From an uncultured Eubacteriales bacterium (lineage in GTDB: Bacteria > Bacillota > Clostridia > Oscillospirales > Oscillospiraceae): DNA of 6,856 nt. Under the pieces are notes generated by a model, which saw only the letters and a program-made list of their open reading frames with translations, had not been told where the DNA came from and made no database searches. Both the position numbers and the translations under genes were made by a program. The stretch covers positions 1 through 6,856 of the forward strand of contig URCK01000077.1 of NCBI GenBank assembly GCA_900546295.1. The letters run 5' to 3'. This document shows, in pieces, positions 1 through 6,085 of this stretch (the first letter of the stretch is position 1; every line of letters starts with the position of its first letter).

Positions 1-2
1 GC

Positions 3-962
3 ATCGACAGCGAGACCGATTATGACGCGTTTCGCTGGCACCAGTGGGTGCAGCCGCTCGACCTGAACGACGGCGGCGAAGCGTTTTCAGGCAAGCTCGG
101 CTTTGCGTTCGTCGGCTTTTGCAGCGACAAGGGTGTTGCGCGCAATAAGGGGCGCACGGGCACGGCGCTTGCGCCGGATCTTGTGCGCACTCAGATGTCG
201 GGCCTTCCCTGCACCTTCTCGCAGGAAGTCAAGCTCTTTGACGCGGGCGACATCATTTGTGATGAAATTTCGCTCGAAGAGGGCCAGCGTGAGCTGGGCG
301 TCGCCGTGGAGGAGATCCTGCGCCGCAAGCTCTTCCCCATCGTGCTCGGCGGCGGACATGAGACGACCTTCGGCCACTTCCAGGGCCAGCACAATTTCTT
401 AAAGGACAAGGGTAAGACGCCGGAGCTTGGCATCGTCAACTTCGACGCGCACTTCGACCTGCGTCCCTACGACATGGGCAACTCCTCGGGCACGATGTTC
501 CGCCAGATTGCGGACGTGTGCCGCGCCGAGGGAACGCCCTACCACTACTTCCCCATCGGCATCCAGCAGCACAGCAACACCGTGAGTCTTTTCAAAAAGG
601 CGGAGGAGCTGGGCGTTGACTATGTGCTTGCCAAGGAATTGCAGGCCTCGAACCTCGAGACCATCCTTGAGCGGCTCGACCAGTACCTCTACCAGTGCGA
701 CGACACCTACATCACCGTCTGCACGGACGTGTTTTCCTCCGCGTTTGCTCCGGGCGTCAGCGCGCCGCAGTCGCTCGGGCTTGACCCCGAAACCGTGCTG
801 CCGCTCATCAAGCACGTGCTGCGCACGCGCAAGGTTCGCGGCTTCGATATCTGCGAGATCTCGCCGCGTTTCGATCAGGACAACACCACCGCGAACCTCG
901 GCGCGGTCATCATCTTCGCCGTCGTCAACACGCTCTGCCGTCTCAACGGCCTGAGCCTGTGA
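3..962 (+). CDS. hutG: Formimidoylglutamase-like arginase-family hydrolase, 5' end cut by the window edge
   Basis: This is a ureohydrolase of the arginase/agmatinase fold, most likely the enzyme that splits N-formimidoyl-L-glutamate into glutamate and formamide in histidine degradation. The frame stays open to the left edge, and the residues before the GTG at 48 (ending RWHQW) read as conserved family sequence. The real start is therefore outside the window and the GTG is internal. Numbering from that GTG, metal-site motifs are GGGHE (His104), DAHFD (Asp133, His135, Asp137), CTDVF then APGVSAP (225-240) and the CEISP segment (Glu270). The position that is usually the first Asp of the DxD pair is Cys225, while Asp227 is kept. 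It lies 40 nt upstream of the HAD gene and is probably co-transcribed. The APGVSAP and N-terminal segments favour formimidoylglutamase over agmatinase or arginase, but substrate is inferred; other hut genes would have to lie to the left. Confidence 0.82.
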   Translation: MDSETDYDAFRWHQWVQPLDLNDGGEAFSGKLGFAFVGFCSDKGVARNKGRTGTALAPDLVRTQMSGLPCTFSQEVKLFDAGDIICDEISLEEGQRELGVAVEEILRRKLFPIVLGGGHETTFGHFQGQHNFLKDKGKTPELGIVNFDAHFDLRPYDMGNSSGTMFRQIADVCRAEGTPYHYFPIGIQQHSNTVSLFKKAEELGVDYVLAKELQASNLETILERLDQYLYQCDDTYITVCTDVFSSAFAPGVSAPQSLGLDPETVLPLIKHVLRTRKVRGFDICEISPRFDQDNTTANLGAVIIFAVVNTLCRLNGLSL

Positions 963-1002
963 GGACGGGAGAGCTTAAAAAAGCGTCGCAAAGGAGCTTG
1001 TC

Positions 1003-1671
1003 ATGAGATTTCCCTGCCTTGTGCTCGACCATGACGATACCGTGGTCAATTCCACAGCGACGGTGCATTATCCCTGCTTTGCCGAGTATACGGCGAAGTT
1101 TTTCCCCAAGGCCAAGCGCTACACGCTGGAGGAATACATCCTCAAAAACTTCTCCCCCGGCGTATATGACTTTTTCCACGGCGAGGTCGGCATGAGCGAG
1201 GAGGAGATGAAGCACGAGCAGGCCTACTGGCACGAATATGTGCAGCACCACGTCCCGCAGGCCTACGACGGAATGCGCGAGCTGCTGTGGGACTATGTGA
1301 ACGCGGGCGGTACGATCTGCGTGGTGTCCCATTCGCTCTCGCCGAATATCCTGCGCGACTACCGCGAAAACAGCCTCCCCGAGCCGAAGCTCGTCTACGG
1401 CTGGGAGGTGCCGAAAGAGCAGCGAAAGCCCCATCCCGACGCGCTTTTCGACATCATGGAAAAGCTGCACTTTGCACCCGGCGAGATGCTCATGCTCGAC
1501 GACTTGAAGCCCGGCTACGATATGGCCCGCGCGGCGAACGTTCCCTTCGCCGCCGCCCTCTGGTCGAACGATATCCCAGAGATCGAGGCCTTCATGCGGA
1601 AAAGCTGCGAGCTCTGCTTTAAGACCGTCGCGCAGCTGCGCGACTATCTTTTCGGCGGAAAGGAAGGGTAG
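1003..1671 (+). CDS. HAD-superfamily hydrolase (probable phosphatase)
   Basis: A 222-residue cytoplasmic haloacid-dehalogenase-type hydrolase, probably a small-molecule phosphatase. All four HAD motifs are visible: motif I DHDDT with nucleophile Asp9 and acid/base Asp11; motif II Ser109 in CVVSHS; motif III Lys142 in RKPHPD; motif IV Asp166-Asp167 in MLMLDDLKP. The helical stretch of about residues 20-90 between motifs I and II is in the position of a C1-type cap, as in phosphoglycolate phosphatase and beta-phosphoglucomutase relatives. The length is normal for that group. AAGGAG at 991-996 supports the ATG at 1003. The next gene starts only 3 nt after its stop, so the two are almost certainly translated from one message. 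The substrate cannot be told from sequence. A role linked to the neighbouring nucleotide-binding protein is possible but is inference. Confidence 0.85.
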   Translation: MRFPCLVLDHDDTVVNSTATVHYPCFAEYTAKFFPKAKRYTLEEYILKNFSPGVYDFFHGEVGMSEEEMKHEQAYWHEYVQHHVPQAYDGMRELLWDYVNAGGTICVVSHSLSPNILRDYRENSLPEPKLVYGWEVPKEQRKPHPDALFDIMEKLHFAPGEMLMLDDLKPGYDMARAANVPFAAALWSNDIPEIEAFMRKSCELCFKTVAQLRDYLFGGKEG

Positions 1672-1674
1672 ATC

Positions 1675-2775
1675 ATGGCAAAGCACATCACGAAGGTCGT
1701 CCTCACGGGCGGCCCCGCGGCGGGCAAAACCACGCTCGTCAGCCGCGTTTTGAAGGAATTCAAGCAGGAGGACGGCTGGCGCGTCATCACCATCCCCGAA
1801 ACGGCGACGGAGTTGATCTCCGGCTTTGGCATCAAGCCGTTCGGCGGCTGCATGTCGATGCTCGCGTTTCAGGATTTTGTCGTCGCCGACCAGATCCACA
1901 AGGAAAAGCTCGCGCTCGCGGCGGCGCAGCTCGTGCCGGAGGAAAATATCCTCATCCTCTACGACCGCGCGCTGATGGACGACAAGGCCTATGTGACGGA
2001 CGAGGAATTCGCGCAGGTCATCGCCCGCTTTGACGGGCGCACCGAGGAGCGTGTGCTCGCAAATTACGACCTTGTGCTCCACCTCATCACCTGCGCCAAG
2101 GGCGCGGAGTTTGCCTACGACCTTGCCAACGGTGCGCGCACGGAATCCATCGAGTACGCGCGCGAGATGGACGACCGCACGCTGCGCGCGTGGAGCGCGC
2201 ACCCCAACCTTCGCATCATCGACAACGACGCGAACTTCAACCGCAAGATCGAGCGCGCCCTGCGCGAGATCTACCGCGCCGTGGGCGAGGCGGAGCCGAT
2301 GGCGGAAAAGCGCAAGTATCTCATCGCCATGCCGGACATGGCGGCCTTTGCGCGCGAGCACCGCGCGGCGGTGCTCGACATGACGCAGACCTACCTTGCC
2401 CTGACGAATCCGCGCATCGAGCGCCGCGTGCGCATGCAGGGCAGCGGCGCGGAGACGATGTATTTCTACACCGAAAAGCACCGCATGGAAAACGGCGAAA
2501 AATGGGACACCGAGCGTCCCATTTCGAAAAAGCAGTATGAAAAATACCTGCTCGAGCGCGACACGGCGCTCTCCCCCGTGCGCAAGACGAAGTACCGCTT
2601 CGCCTTCTCTGACCGCCGCTGCGAGATCGACGTCTATCCCTTCAGCAGCGAGAAGGCTGTGCTGTTCCAGTACGGCGGCGAAGCGCCGCTGCCGGAGGAG
2701 ATCGAAGTGCTGCGCGAGGTGACGGGCGAAAAAGCCTACAAAAACCGTGCGCTCGCGGCCTCGCAGACGCTCTGA
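1675..2775 (+). CDS. P-loop kinase/ATPase fused to a CYTH-like domain (Ttd14-like)
   Basis: A 366-residue soluble two-domain protein. Residues 1 to about 205 form a P-loop NTPase of the AAA_28/NadR-kinase type: Walker A GGPAAGKT (12-19), a probable Walker B-like ILILYDR (92-98), a basic segment around ARTES and the AREMDDRTLRAW stretch (about 144-173), and a terminal IIDND strand. Residues from about 211 to the end look like a CYTH-like triphosphate-tunnel domain. It begins with KRKYLI, followed by alternating charged strands such as ERRVRMQ, YFYTEKH, TKYRFAF and CEIDVYPF; the usual ExExK opening is only partly recognisable. The same domain order is known in eukaryotic Ttd14, which binds GTP and phosphoinositides; bacterial relatives have no established function that I know of. 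The start follows an AAGGAAGGG-like site inside the end of the HAD gene, with a 3-nt gap. The gene ends just before the 2802-2847 terminator. The domain calls are fairly sure, the reaction is unknown. Confidence 0.8.
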   Translation: MAKHITKVVLTGGPAAGKTTLVSRVLKEFKQEDGWRVITIPETATELISGFGIKPFGGCMSMLAFQDFVVADQIHKEKLALAAAQLVPEENILILYDRALMDDKAYVTDEEFAQVIARFDGRTEERVLANYDLVLHLITCAKGAEFAYDLANGARTESIEYAREMDDRTLRAWSAHPNLRIIDNDANFNRKIERALREIYRAVGEAEPMAEKRKYLIAMPDMAAFAREHRAAVLDMTQTYLALTNPRIERRVRMQGSGAETMYFYTEKHRMENGEKWDTERPISKKQYEKYLLERDTALSPVRKTKYRFAFSDRRCEIDVYPFSSEKAVLFQYGGEAPLPEEIEVLREVTGEKAYKNRALAASQTL

Positions 2776-2801
2776 GAAGCGCTGCGCGGCAAAGAGAAAC
2801 G

Positions 2802-2847
2802 AAAAACCGGGACAGTTCCTGAGAAAAGGAACTGTCCCGGTTTTTTT
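2802..2847. terminator. Bidirectional intrinsic terminator between convergent genes
   Basis: A perfect 14-bp stem (2807-2820 with 2827-2840, arms starting CCGGGACAG) closes a 6-nt loop GAGAAA. Five A:T pairs extend it at the base. It is followed by seven T on the + strand, and by five T when read on the - strand. It lies 26 nt after the stop of the CYTH-domain gene and 5 nt beyond the stop of the methyltransferase gene, so it should end both transcripts. Confidence 0.92.
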
Positions 2848-2852
2848 CTATT

Positions 2853-3971
2853 TTACAGGCGCTTGCCGTACATGAAGAGGTCGCACTTGAGCATACCGTT
2901 GTAGAGCTTGCGCTTTTTGTCGGCAAATTTGCCGTAGCAGCGCTCAAAGTCGGGATGCGAGGAAAGAACGTAGACCTTCCAGCTGTCGGGCAGCTTGTCC
3001 ATCGCGCGGCCAAAGGCACGGTAGAGCTCGCCCGCCTCCTCGCGCTCAAGAAGGCGCTCGCCATAGGGCGGATTTGTCACGATGCGGCCGTACAGCCCGC
3101 CCCAGTGGAAGCGTGTCGCGTCGTCGACCTCAAATTTCACGATGTCATCGACCTCGGCAAGCTCCGCGTTGTGGCGCGAGAGCTCGACGGCGTCGGGGTC
3201 AATGTCGCCGCCCCAGATCTCGTACTTGCCGTGGAACTCCTTGTCCATGGCCTCGTCCGCCGCGTCGAGCCAGATGTCGCGTTCAAGCGAGGCCCAGTGC
3301 TGGGCGGCAAAGCTGCGGTTCAGGCCCGGCGCGCGGTTGCGCGCGATGAGAGCTGCCTCGATGGCGATGGTGCCGCTGCCGCAGAAGGGATCGCAGAACG
3401 GGTCGCGCCCATTGTAGTGCGAGAGCTTGACCATCGCGGCGGCAAGCGTCTCCTTGAGCGGGGCCGCCACGCCGTGGGCGCGGTAGCCGCGCTTGTAAAG
3501 TCCCTCGCCCGAGGTGTCGAGCCCGAGGGTGACCTCGTCTTTCATGATGGAAAAGCGCACCTGATAGCGCCGCCCCGTTTCGGGAAATTGCGCAATGCCG
3601 TAGGCCGCGCTCAGGCGGTCGACCACCGCCTTTTTGACGATCGACTGGCAGGCGGGCACGGAGTGGAGCGTCGAGTTGATGGAGTAGCCCACGACGGGGA
3701 ACTCGCCCTCGCGCGGGATCCAGTCCTCCCAGTGCACCGCGCGCACGCCCTGAAAGAGCGATTCAAAATCCGTCGCGCGGAACCTGTGCAGCACCAGAAT
3801 GACGCGCGCGCCGCAGCGCAGGTTGATGTTGAGGCGCGCAATGTCGCGCGCTTCGCCGCGGCAGAGGACGCGCCCGTTCTCCACGCGCACATCCGAAAGG
3901 CCGAGCTTTTTTACTTCGTCGCCCACGAGGCTCTCAAGCCCCAAAAGGCAGGGAATGACAAATTCCAGCAT
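2853..3971 (-). CDS. rlmL: THUMP-domain class I SAM-dependent rRNA (guanine-N2) methyltransferase, RlmL/YpsC type
   Basis: A 372-residue RNA methyltransferase that probably makes an N2-methylguanosine in 23S rRNA (equivalent to E. coli G2445), acting on the large subunit in the cytoplasm. The N-terminal part (about 1-155) contains a ferredoxin-like/THUMP RNA-binding region. The C-terminal part (about 160-372) is a Rossmann methyltransferase with the SAM site DPFCGSGT (194-201), the acidic motif GGDIDPDA (254-261) and the catalytic NPPYGER (300-306) typical of N2-guanine enzymes. E. coli RlmKL is about 700 residues and carries a second methyltransferase domain; this is the single-domain form common in Firmicutes. 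The start at 3971 begins the conserved MLEFVIPCLLGLE and has GGGAG 8 nt upstream. A start at 4112 would add 47 residues of non-homologous sequence across the promoter. It is transcribed alone. The exact target base is inferred from the family. Confidence 0.88.
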   Translation of the reverse strand: MLEFVIPCLLGLESLVGDEVKKLGLSDVRVENGRVLCRGEARDIARLNINLRCGARVILVLHRFRATDFESLFQGVRAVHWEDWIPREGEFPVVGYSINSTLHSVPACQSIVKKAVVDRLSAAYGIAQFPETGRRYQVRFSIMKDEVTLGLDTSGEGLYKRGYRAHGVAAPLKETLAAAMVKLSHYNGRDPFCDPFCGSGTIAIEAALIARNRAPGLNRSFAAQHWASLERDIWLDAADEAMDKEFHGKYEIWGGDIDPDAVELSRHNAELAEVDDIVKFEVDDATRFHWGGLYGRIVTNPPYGERLLEREEAGELYRAFGRAMDKLPDSWKVYVLSSHPDFERCYGKFADKKRKLYNGMLKCDLFMYGKRL

Positions 3972-4004
3972 AGATAACGCTCCCACAAAAATTGATCTGT
4001 CCAT

Positions 4005-4033
4005 AGTATAGCGGATGGGAACAAAAAAGGCAA
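4005..4033 (-). promoter_or_regulatory. Probable sigma-A promoter of the methyltransferase gene
   Basis: On the - strand the -35 element TTGCCT (4033-4028) is separated by 17 bp from the -10 element TATACT (4010-4005). Transcription would start near 3998, giving a 5' leader of about 27 nt that contains the GGGAG ribosome binding site. This supports the short start at 3971. Confidence 0.75.
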
Positions 4034-4052
4034 TCGCCGCGTCAAAATAAGC

Positions 4053-4080
4053 GTGGTAAAGAAGCAAAGGCTGTGGTAAA
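4053..4080. repeat. Two direct copies of GTGGTAAA, 20 bp apart
   Basis: GTGGTAAA occurs at 4053-4060 and 4073-4080. The 20-bp period is nearly two helix turns, as expected for two protein dimers or monomers bound on the same face of DNA. The copies lie just upstream of the -35 element of the methyltransferase promoter. No known regulator is recognised; chance is possible. Confidence 0.35.
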
Positions 4081-4089
4081 ATAAGAAAC

Positions 4090-4177
4090 ACAGCGCGGAA
4101 ACACGCTGTCACATCAATGTAACATCAAACTTGCGCGAAATTTTCGTAAAAAACACGAAATGCAACATGTAAGTTGC
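4090..4177. promoter_or_regulatory. Cluster of short inverted repeats, candidate operator region
   Basis: Several small dyads sit upstream of the regulator-NfeD gene. They are ACAGCG/CGCTGT (4090-4109); an imperfect 18-bp palindrome TGTCACAT-CA-ATGTAACA (4107-4124, 7 of 8 pairs); TTTCGT/ACGAAA (4142-4160); and GCAAC/GTTGC (4162-4177). ACATCAA is also directly repeated at 4111 and 4122, an 11-bp period. Because the gene downstream encodes a helix-turn-helix protein, one of these could be its own operator. That assignment is inference. Confidence 0.4.
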
Positions 4178-4203
4178 TGGAAATGGGCGCGCATTTTTGT
4201 TAT
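4174..4203 (+). promoter_or_regulatory. Possible promoter of the XRE-NfeD/SPFH operon
   Basis: TTGCTG (4174-4179) lies 18 bp before TGTTAT (4198-4203), a fair but imperfect sigma-A-like match. The GCAAC/GTTGC dyad (4162-4177) overlaps the -35 element, so a protein bound there would block RNA polymerase. A different sigma factor cannot be excluded. Confidence 0.4.
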
Positions 4204-4236
4204 CGTATCCTCAGACAGAGAAACGGAGGGAAGGCA

Positions 4237-5070
4237 ATGGCATTTGGCGAACGGCTCCAGGAGGTCCGCAAACGCAGCGGGCTGACGCAGGAGGAATTTG
4301 CCGAGCAGCTGCAAGTTTCGCGCCAGTCCGTCTCACGCTGGGAGTCCGGCCGCGGATACCCCGAGATGGAAAAGATCATCTATATCTGCAACCGCTACGG
4401 CGTGACGATGGACGAGCTGTTCGAAGAGGAAGTCCCCACCCCCGGCGAGCCGCCGGAGGAAACGCCCCGTCTCTCCGCGCGCACGCTCTCAAGCGAGATC
4501 ATGAGCCTGTACGCCAATCTGTCACCCTACAACAAAAGCATCGGCATCATGCTGCTGACCGTCATCGCCATGATCGGGCCGGCGTATGTGTACTGTATGC
4601 GCAGCTTGAAAGGAGGAGCGGATGAAATGATGACCATCATCTGGATCGCCGCCATCATCATCTTCGGCATAGCCGAGGCGGCGACGGCGGGGCTGGTGTC
4701 CATCTGGTTTGTGGCGGGCGCGGTGGCCGCGCTGGTCGCGACGGAGCTGGGCGCGGCGCTGTGGTTCCAGTTCGCAACGTTTCTGGTCGTTTCGATCCTT
4801 GCGCTGACGGCAACGCGCCCGCTTGCAAGGAAGATGCTCGATAAGACCATCGTCCCCACGAACGCCGACCGCGTGCTGCACCACGAGGCGAAGGTGATCG
4901 AAACGGTCGACAATGAGAACGCCACCGGCGCTGTGTACATCGACGGCAAGACCTGGACCGCGCGCAGCGACAGCGGCGAGATCATAGAAAAAGGCAAAAT
5001 GGCAAAGATCGTGCGCATGGAGGGCGTAAAGCTCTATGTCCGTCCGGCGCGAAATCCCGGCGAGAAGTAA
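4237..5070 (+). CDS. XRE-family helix-turn-helix domain fused to a membrane NfeD protein
   Basis: A 277-residue fusion. Residues 1-60 are a Cro/C1-type (XRE) DNA-binding domain, with the helix-turn-helix around TQEEFAEQLQVSRQSVSRWE (17-36). A proline/glutamate-rich linker (61-80) leads to a transmembrane helix at about 101-121. Residues 131-277 form a complete short NfeD protein: three hydrophobic segments (about 133-150, 152-170, 175-192), a basic segment TRPLARK, then a C-terminal OB-fold domain (about 200-272, including AVYIDGKTWTARS). Four helices with the N-terminus inside put both the helix-turn-helix and the OB-fold in the cytoplasm. NfeD proteins act with SPFH proteins, and the next gene is one. 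The start at 4237 has GGAGGG just upstream; a start at 4174 would run through the promoter. The fusion is seen directly; sensing and regulation are inferred. Two neighbouring genes joined by loss of a stop is the alternative. Confidence 0.8.
   Translation: MAFGERLQEVRKRSGLTQEEFAEQLQVSRQSVSRWESGRGYPEMEKIIYICNRYGVTMDELFEEEVPTPGEPPEETPRLSARTLSSEIMSLYANLSPYNKSIGIMLLTVIAMIGPAYVYCMRSLKGGADEMMTIIWIAAIIIFGIAEAATAGLVSIWFVAGAVAALVATELGAALWFQFATFLVVSILALTATRPLARKMLDKTIVPTNADRVLHHEAKVIETVDNENATGAVYIDGKTWTARSDSGEIIEKGKMAKIVRMEGVKLYVRPARNPGEK
4609..4632 (+). promoter_or_regulatory. Strong internal ribosome binding site and start codons before the NfeD part
   Basis: Inside the fusion gene, AAAGGAGG (4609-4616) is followed by in-frame ATG codons at 4627 and 4630, 10 and 13 nt after the GG. 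Initiation there would give a free NfeD of 147 or 146 residues, the usual size for this family. An out-of-frame ATG at 4622 reads only two codons (ATG AAA) before TGA. Its TGA overlaps the ATG at 4627 in the ATGA arrangement typical of coupled genes. Confidence 0.6.
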
Positions 5071-5109
5071 AAAACCAACCGACAGAAAGATTTTAGGAGG
5101 AAAAGAACG

Positions 5110-6048
5110 ATGGAATGGATCGGCTATATCGGTATCGGCATTTTGGTGCTGCTGGTGCTTCTGGTGCTCGTGACGAACATCCAGATCGTGCAGCAGTCGA
5201 GAGCATATGTCGTTGAGCGTCTCGGCGCCTACAGCGCGACCTGGGGCGTGGGCCTGCACTTCAAAATTCCGTTTTTCGAGCGCGTTGTGAAGAAGGTCAG
5301 CCTCAAAGAGCAGGTGGCCGACTTCGATCCCCAGCCCGTGATCACGAAGGATAACGTCACCATGCAGATCGACACGGTCATCTACTTCCAGATCACCGAC
5401 CCCAAGCTCTACACCTACGGCGTGGAGCACCCGATGAACGCCATCGAGAACCTGACGGCGACGACGCTGCGTAACATCATCGGCGAGATGGAGCTTGACC
5501 AGTCGCTCACGAGCCGCGACGTCATCAACGCCAAGATGCGCTCCATCCTCGACGAGGCCACCGACCCCTGGGGCATCAAGGTCAACCGCGTGGAGCTCAA
5601 GAACATCCTGCCGCCGCGCGAAATTCAGAACGCGATGGAAAAGCAGATGAAGGCCGAGCGCGAGCGCCGCGAGTCCATCCTTCAGGCCGAGGGCCAGAAG
5701 CAGTCCCAGATCCTCGTGGCAGAGGGCGAAAAGCAGTCCACCATCCTGCGCGCGGACGCGGAAAAGCAGGCGGCCATCCTCAAGGCCGAGGCCGAGCGTC
5801 AGGCCACCATCCTCAAGGCGGAGGGCGAAGCGCAGGCCATCCTGAACGTGCAGCAGGCACTTGCCGACTCCATCAAGATGCTCAACGAGGCCAACCCCAA
5901 CGAGCAGGTCATCAAGATCAAGGCGCTCGAATCGTTCGAAAAGGCCGCCGACGGTCAGGCGACGAAGATCATCGTCCCGAGCGAGATTCAGAGCCTCGCC
6001 GGTCTCGCCGCGAGCTTTAAGGGCCTGCTTGAAGAAGACAAGAAGTAA
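5110..6048 (+). CDS. qmcA: SPFH/band 7 membrane protein (stomatin/QmcA-like)
   Basis: A 312-residue membrane-anchored scaffold of the stomatin/prohibitin/flotillin/HflK family, close in size to E. coli QmcA. A single transmembrane helix (about 5-22) is followed by the band 7 domain (about 25-180), with family-typical segments such as RAYVVERLGAY, VITKDNVTMQID, YGVEHP, LRNIIGEMELDQ and VNRVELKNILPP. Residues 190-244 are five tandem 11-residue repeats of a charged coiled coil, then a C-terminal oligomerisation region (about 245-312). AGGAGG at 5095-5100 sets the start. It lies 39 nt after the NfeD fusion, reproducing the well-known NfeD-SPFH pairing (as qmcA-ybbJ in E. coli or yuaF-floT in Bacillus). 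The family organises membrane microdomains and assists membrane proteins and proteases; the specific client here is unknown. The family call is secure, the symbol is by similarity. Confidence 0.9.
   Translation: MEWIGYIGIGILVLLVLLVLVTNIQIVQQSRAYVVERLGAYSATWGVGLHFKIPFFERVVKKVSLKEQVADFDPQPVITKDNVTMQIDTVIYFQITDPKLYTYGVEHPMNAIENLTATTLRNIIGEMELDQSLTSRDVINAKMRSILDEATDPWGIKVNRVELKNILPPREIQNAMEKQMKAERERRESILQAEGQKQSQILVAEGEKQSTILRADAEKQAAILKAEAERQATILKAEGEAQAILNVQQALADSIKMLNEANPNEQVIKIKALESFEKAADGQATKIIVPSEIQSLAGLAASFKGLLEEDKK
5677..5841 (+). repeat. Five 33-bp coding repeats (11-residue hendecads) in the SPFH gene
   Basis: Residues 190-244 are five consecutive 11-mers: ILQAEGQKQSQ, ILVAEGEKQST, ILRADAEKQAA, ILKAEAERQAT, ILKAEGEAQAI. 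The common pattern is I-L-x-A-[ED]-[GA]-[EQ]-[KRA]-Q-[SA]-x, with no insertion. Such hendecads form a right-handed or straight coiled-coil rod, as in other SPFH proteins. Nucleotide copies are diverged but recognisable. Confidence 0.85.
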
Positions 6049-6050
6049 TT

Positions 6051-6080
6051 TCGAAGAAGAGGCTTTTGCCTCTTCTTTGA
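6051..6080. other. Hairpin directly after the SPFH stop codon
   Basis: AAGAAGAGGC (6054-6063) pairs with GCCTCTTCTT (6068-6077) around a TTTT loop, extended by three more pairs, one of them G-T. No T run follows on either strand, so it is not a standard intrinsic terminator. It may protect the 3' end of the operon message or be part of the hairpin cluster downstream. Confidence 0.6.
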
Positions 6081-6085
6081 GAAGA

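Noticed and set aside
48..50. GTG as start of the formimidoylglutamase gene
   Set aside because: The frame is open back to base 3, the upstream residues are family-like, and there is no ribosome binding site before the GTG. The true start is off the window.
943..2481. 512-codon open frame on the - strand across the HAD and CYTH genes
   Set aside because: It is antisense to two genes with complete motifs, has no plausible start context, and its Arg/His/Leu/Val-heavy composition is the usual shadow of GC-rich coding DNA.
2955..3977. 340-codon open frame on the + strand opposite the methyltransferase gene
   Set aside because: No ribosome binding site and an Arg/Ala/Val-rich shadow composition; the - strand encodes the recognised SAM and NPPY motifs.
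3972..4112. Longer N-terminus of the methyltransferase (start at 4112)
   Set aside because: It would translate through the TTGCCT/TATACT promoter, adds hydrophobic non-family sequence, and lacks a good ribosome binding site.
4174..4236. Upstream start of the XRE-NfeD gene at 4174
   Set aside because: No ribosome binding site, overlaps the candidate promoter, and the XRE domain begins properly at the ATG at 4237, which has GGAGGG.
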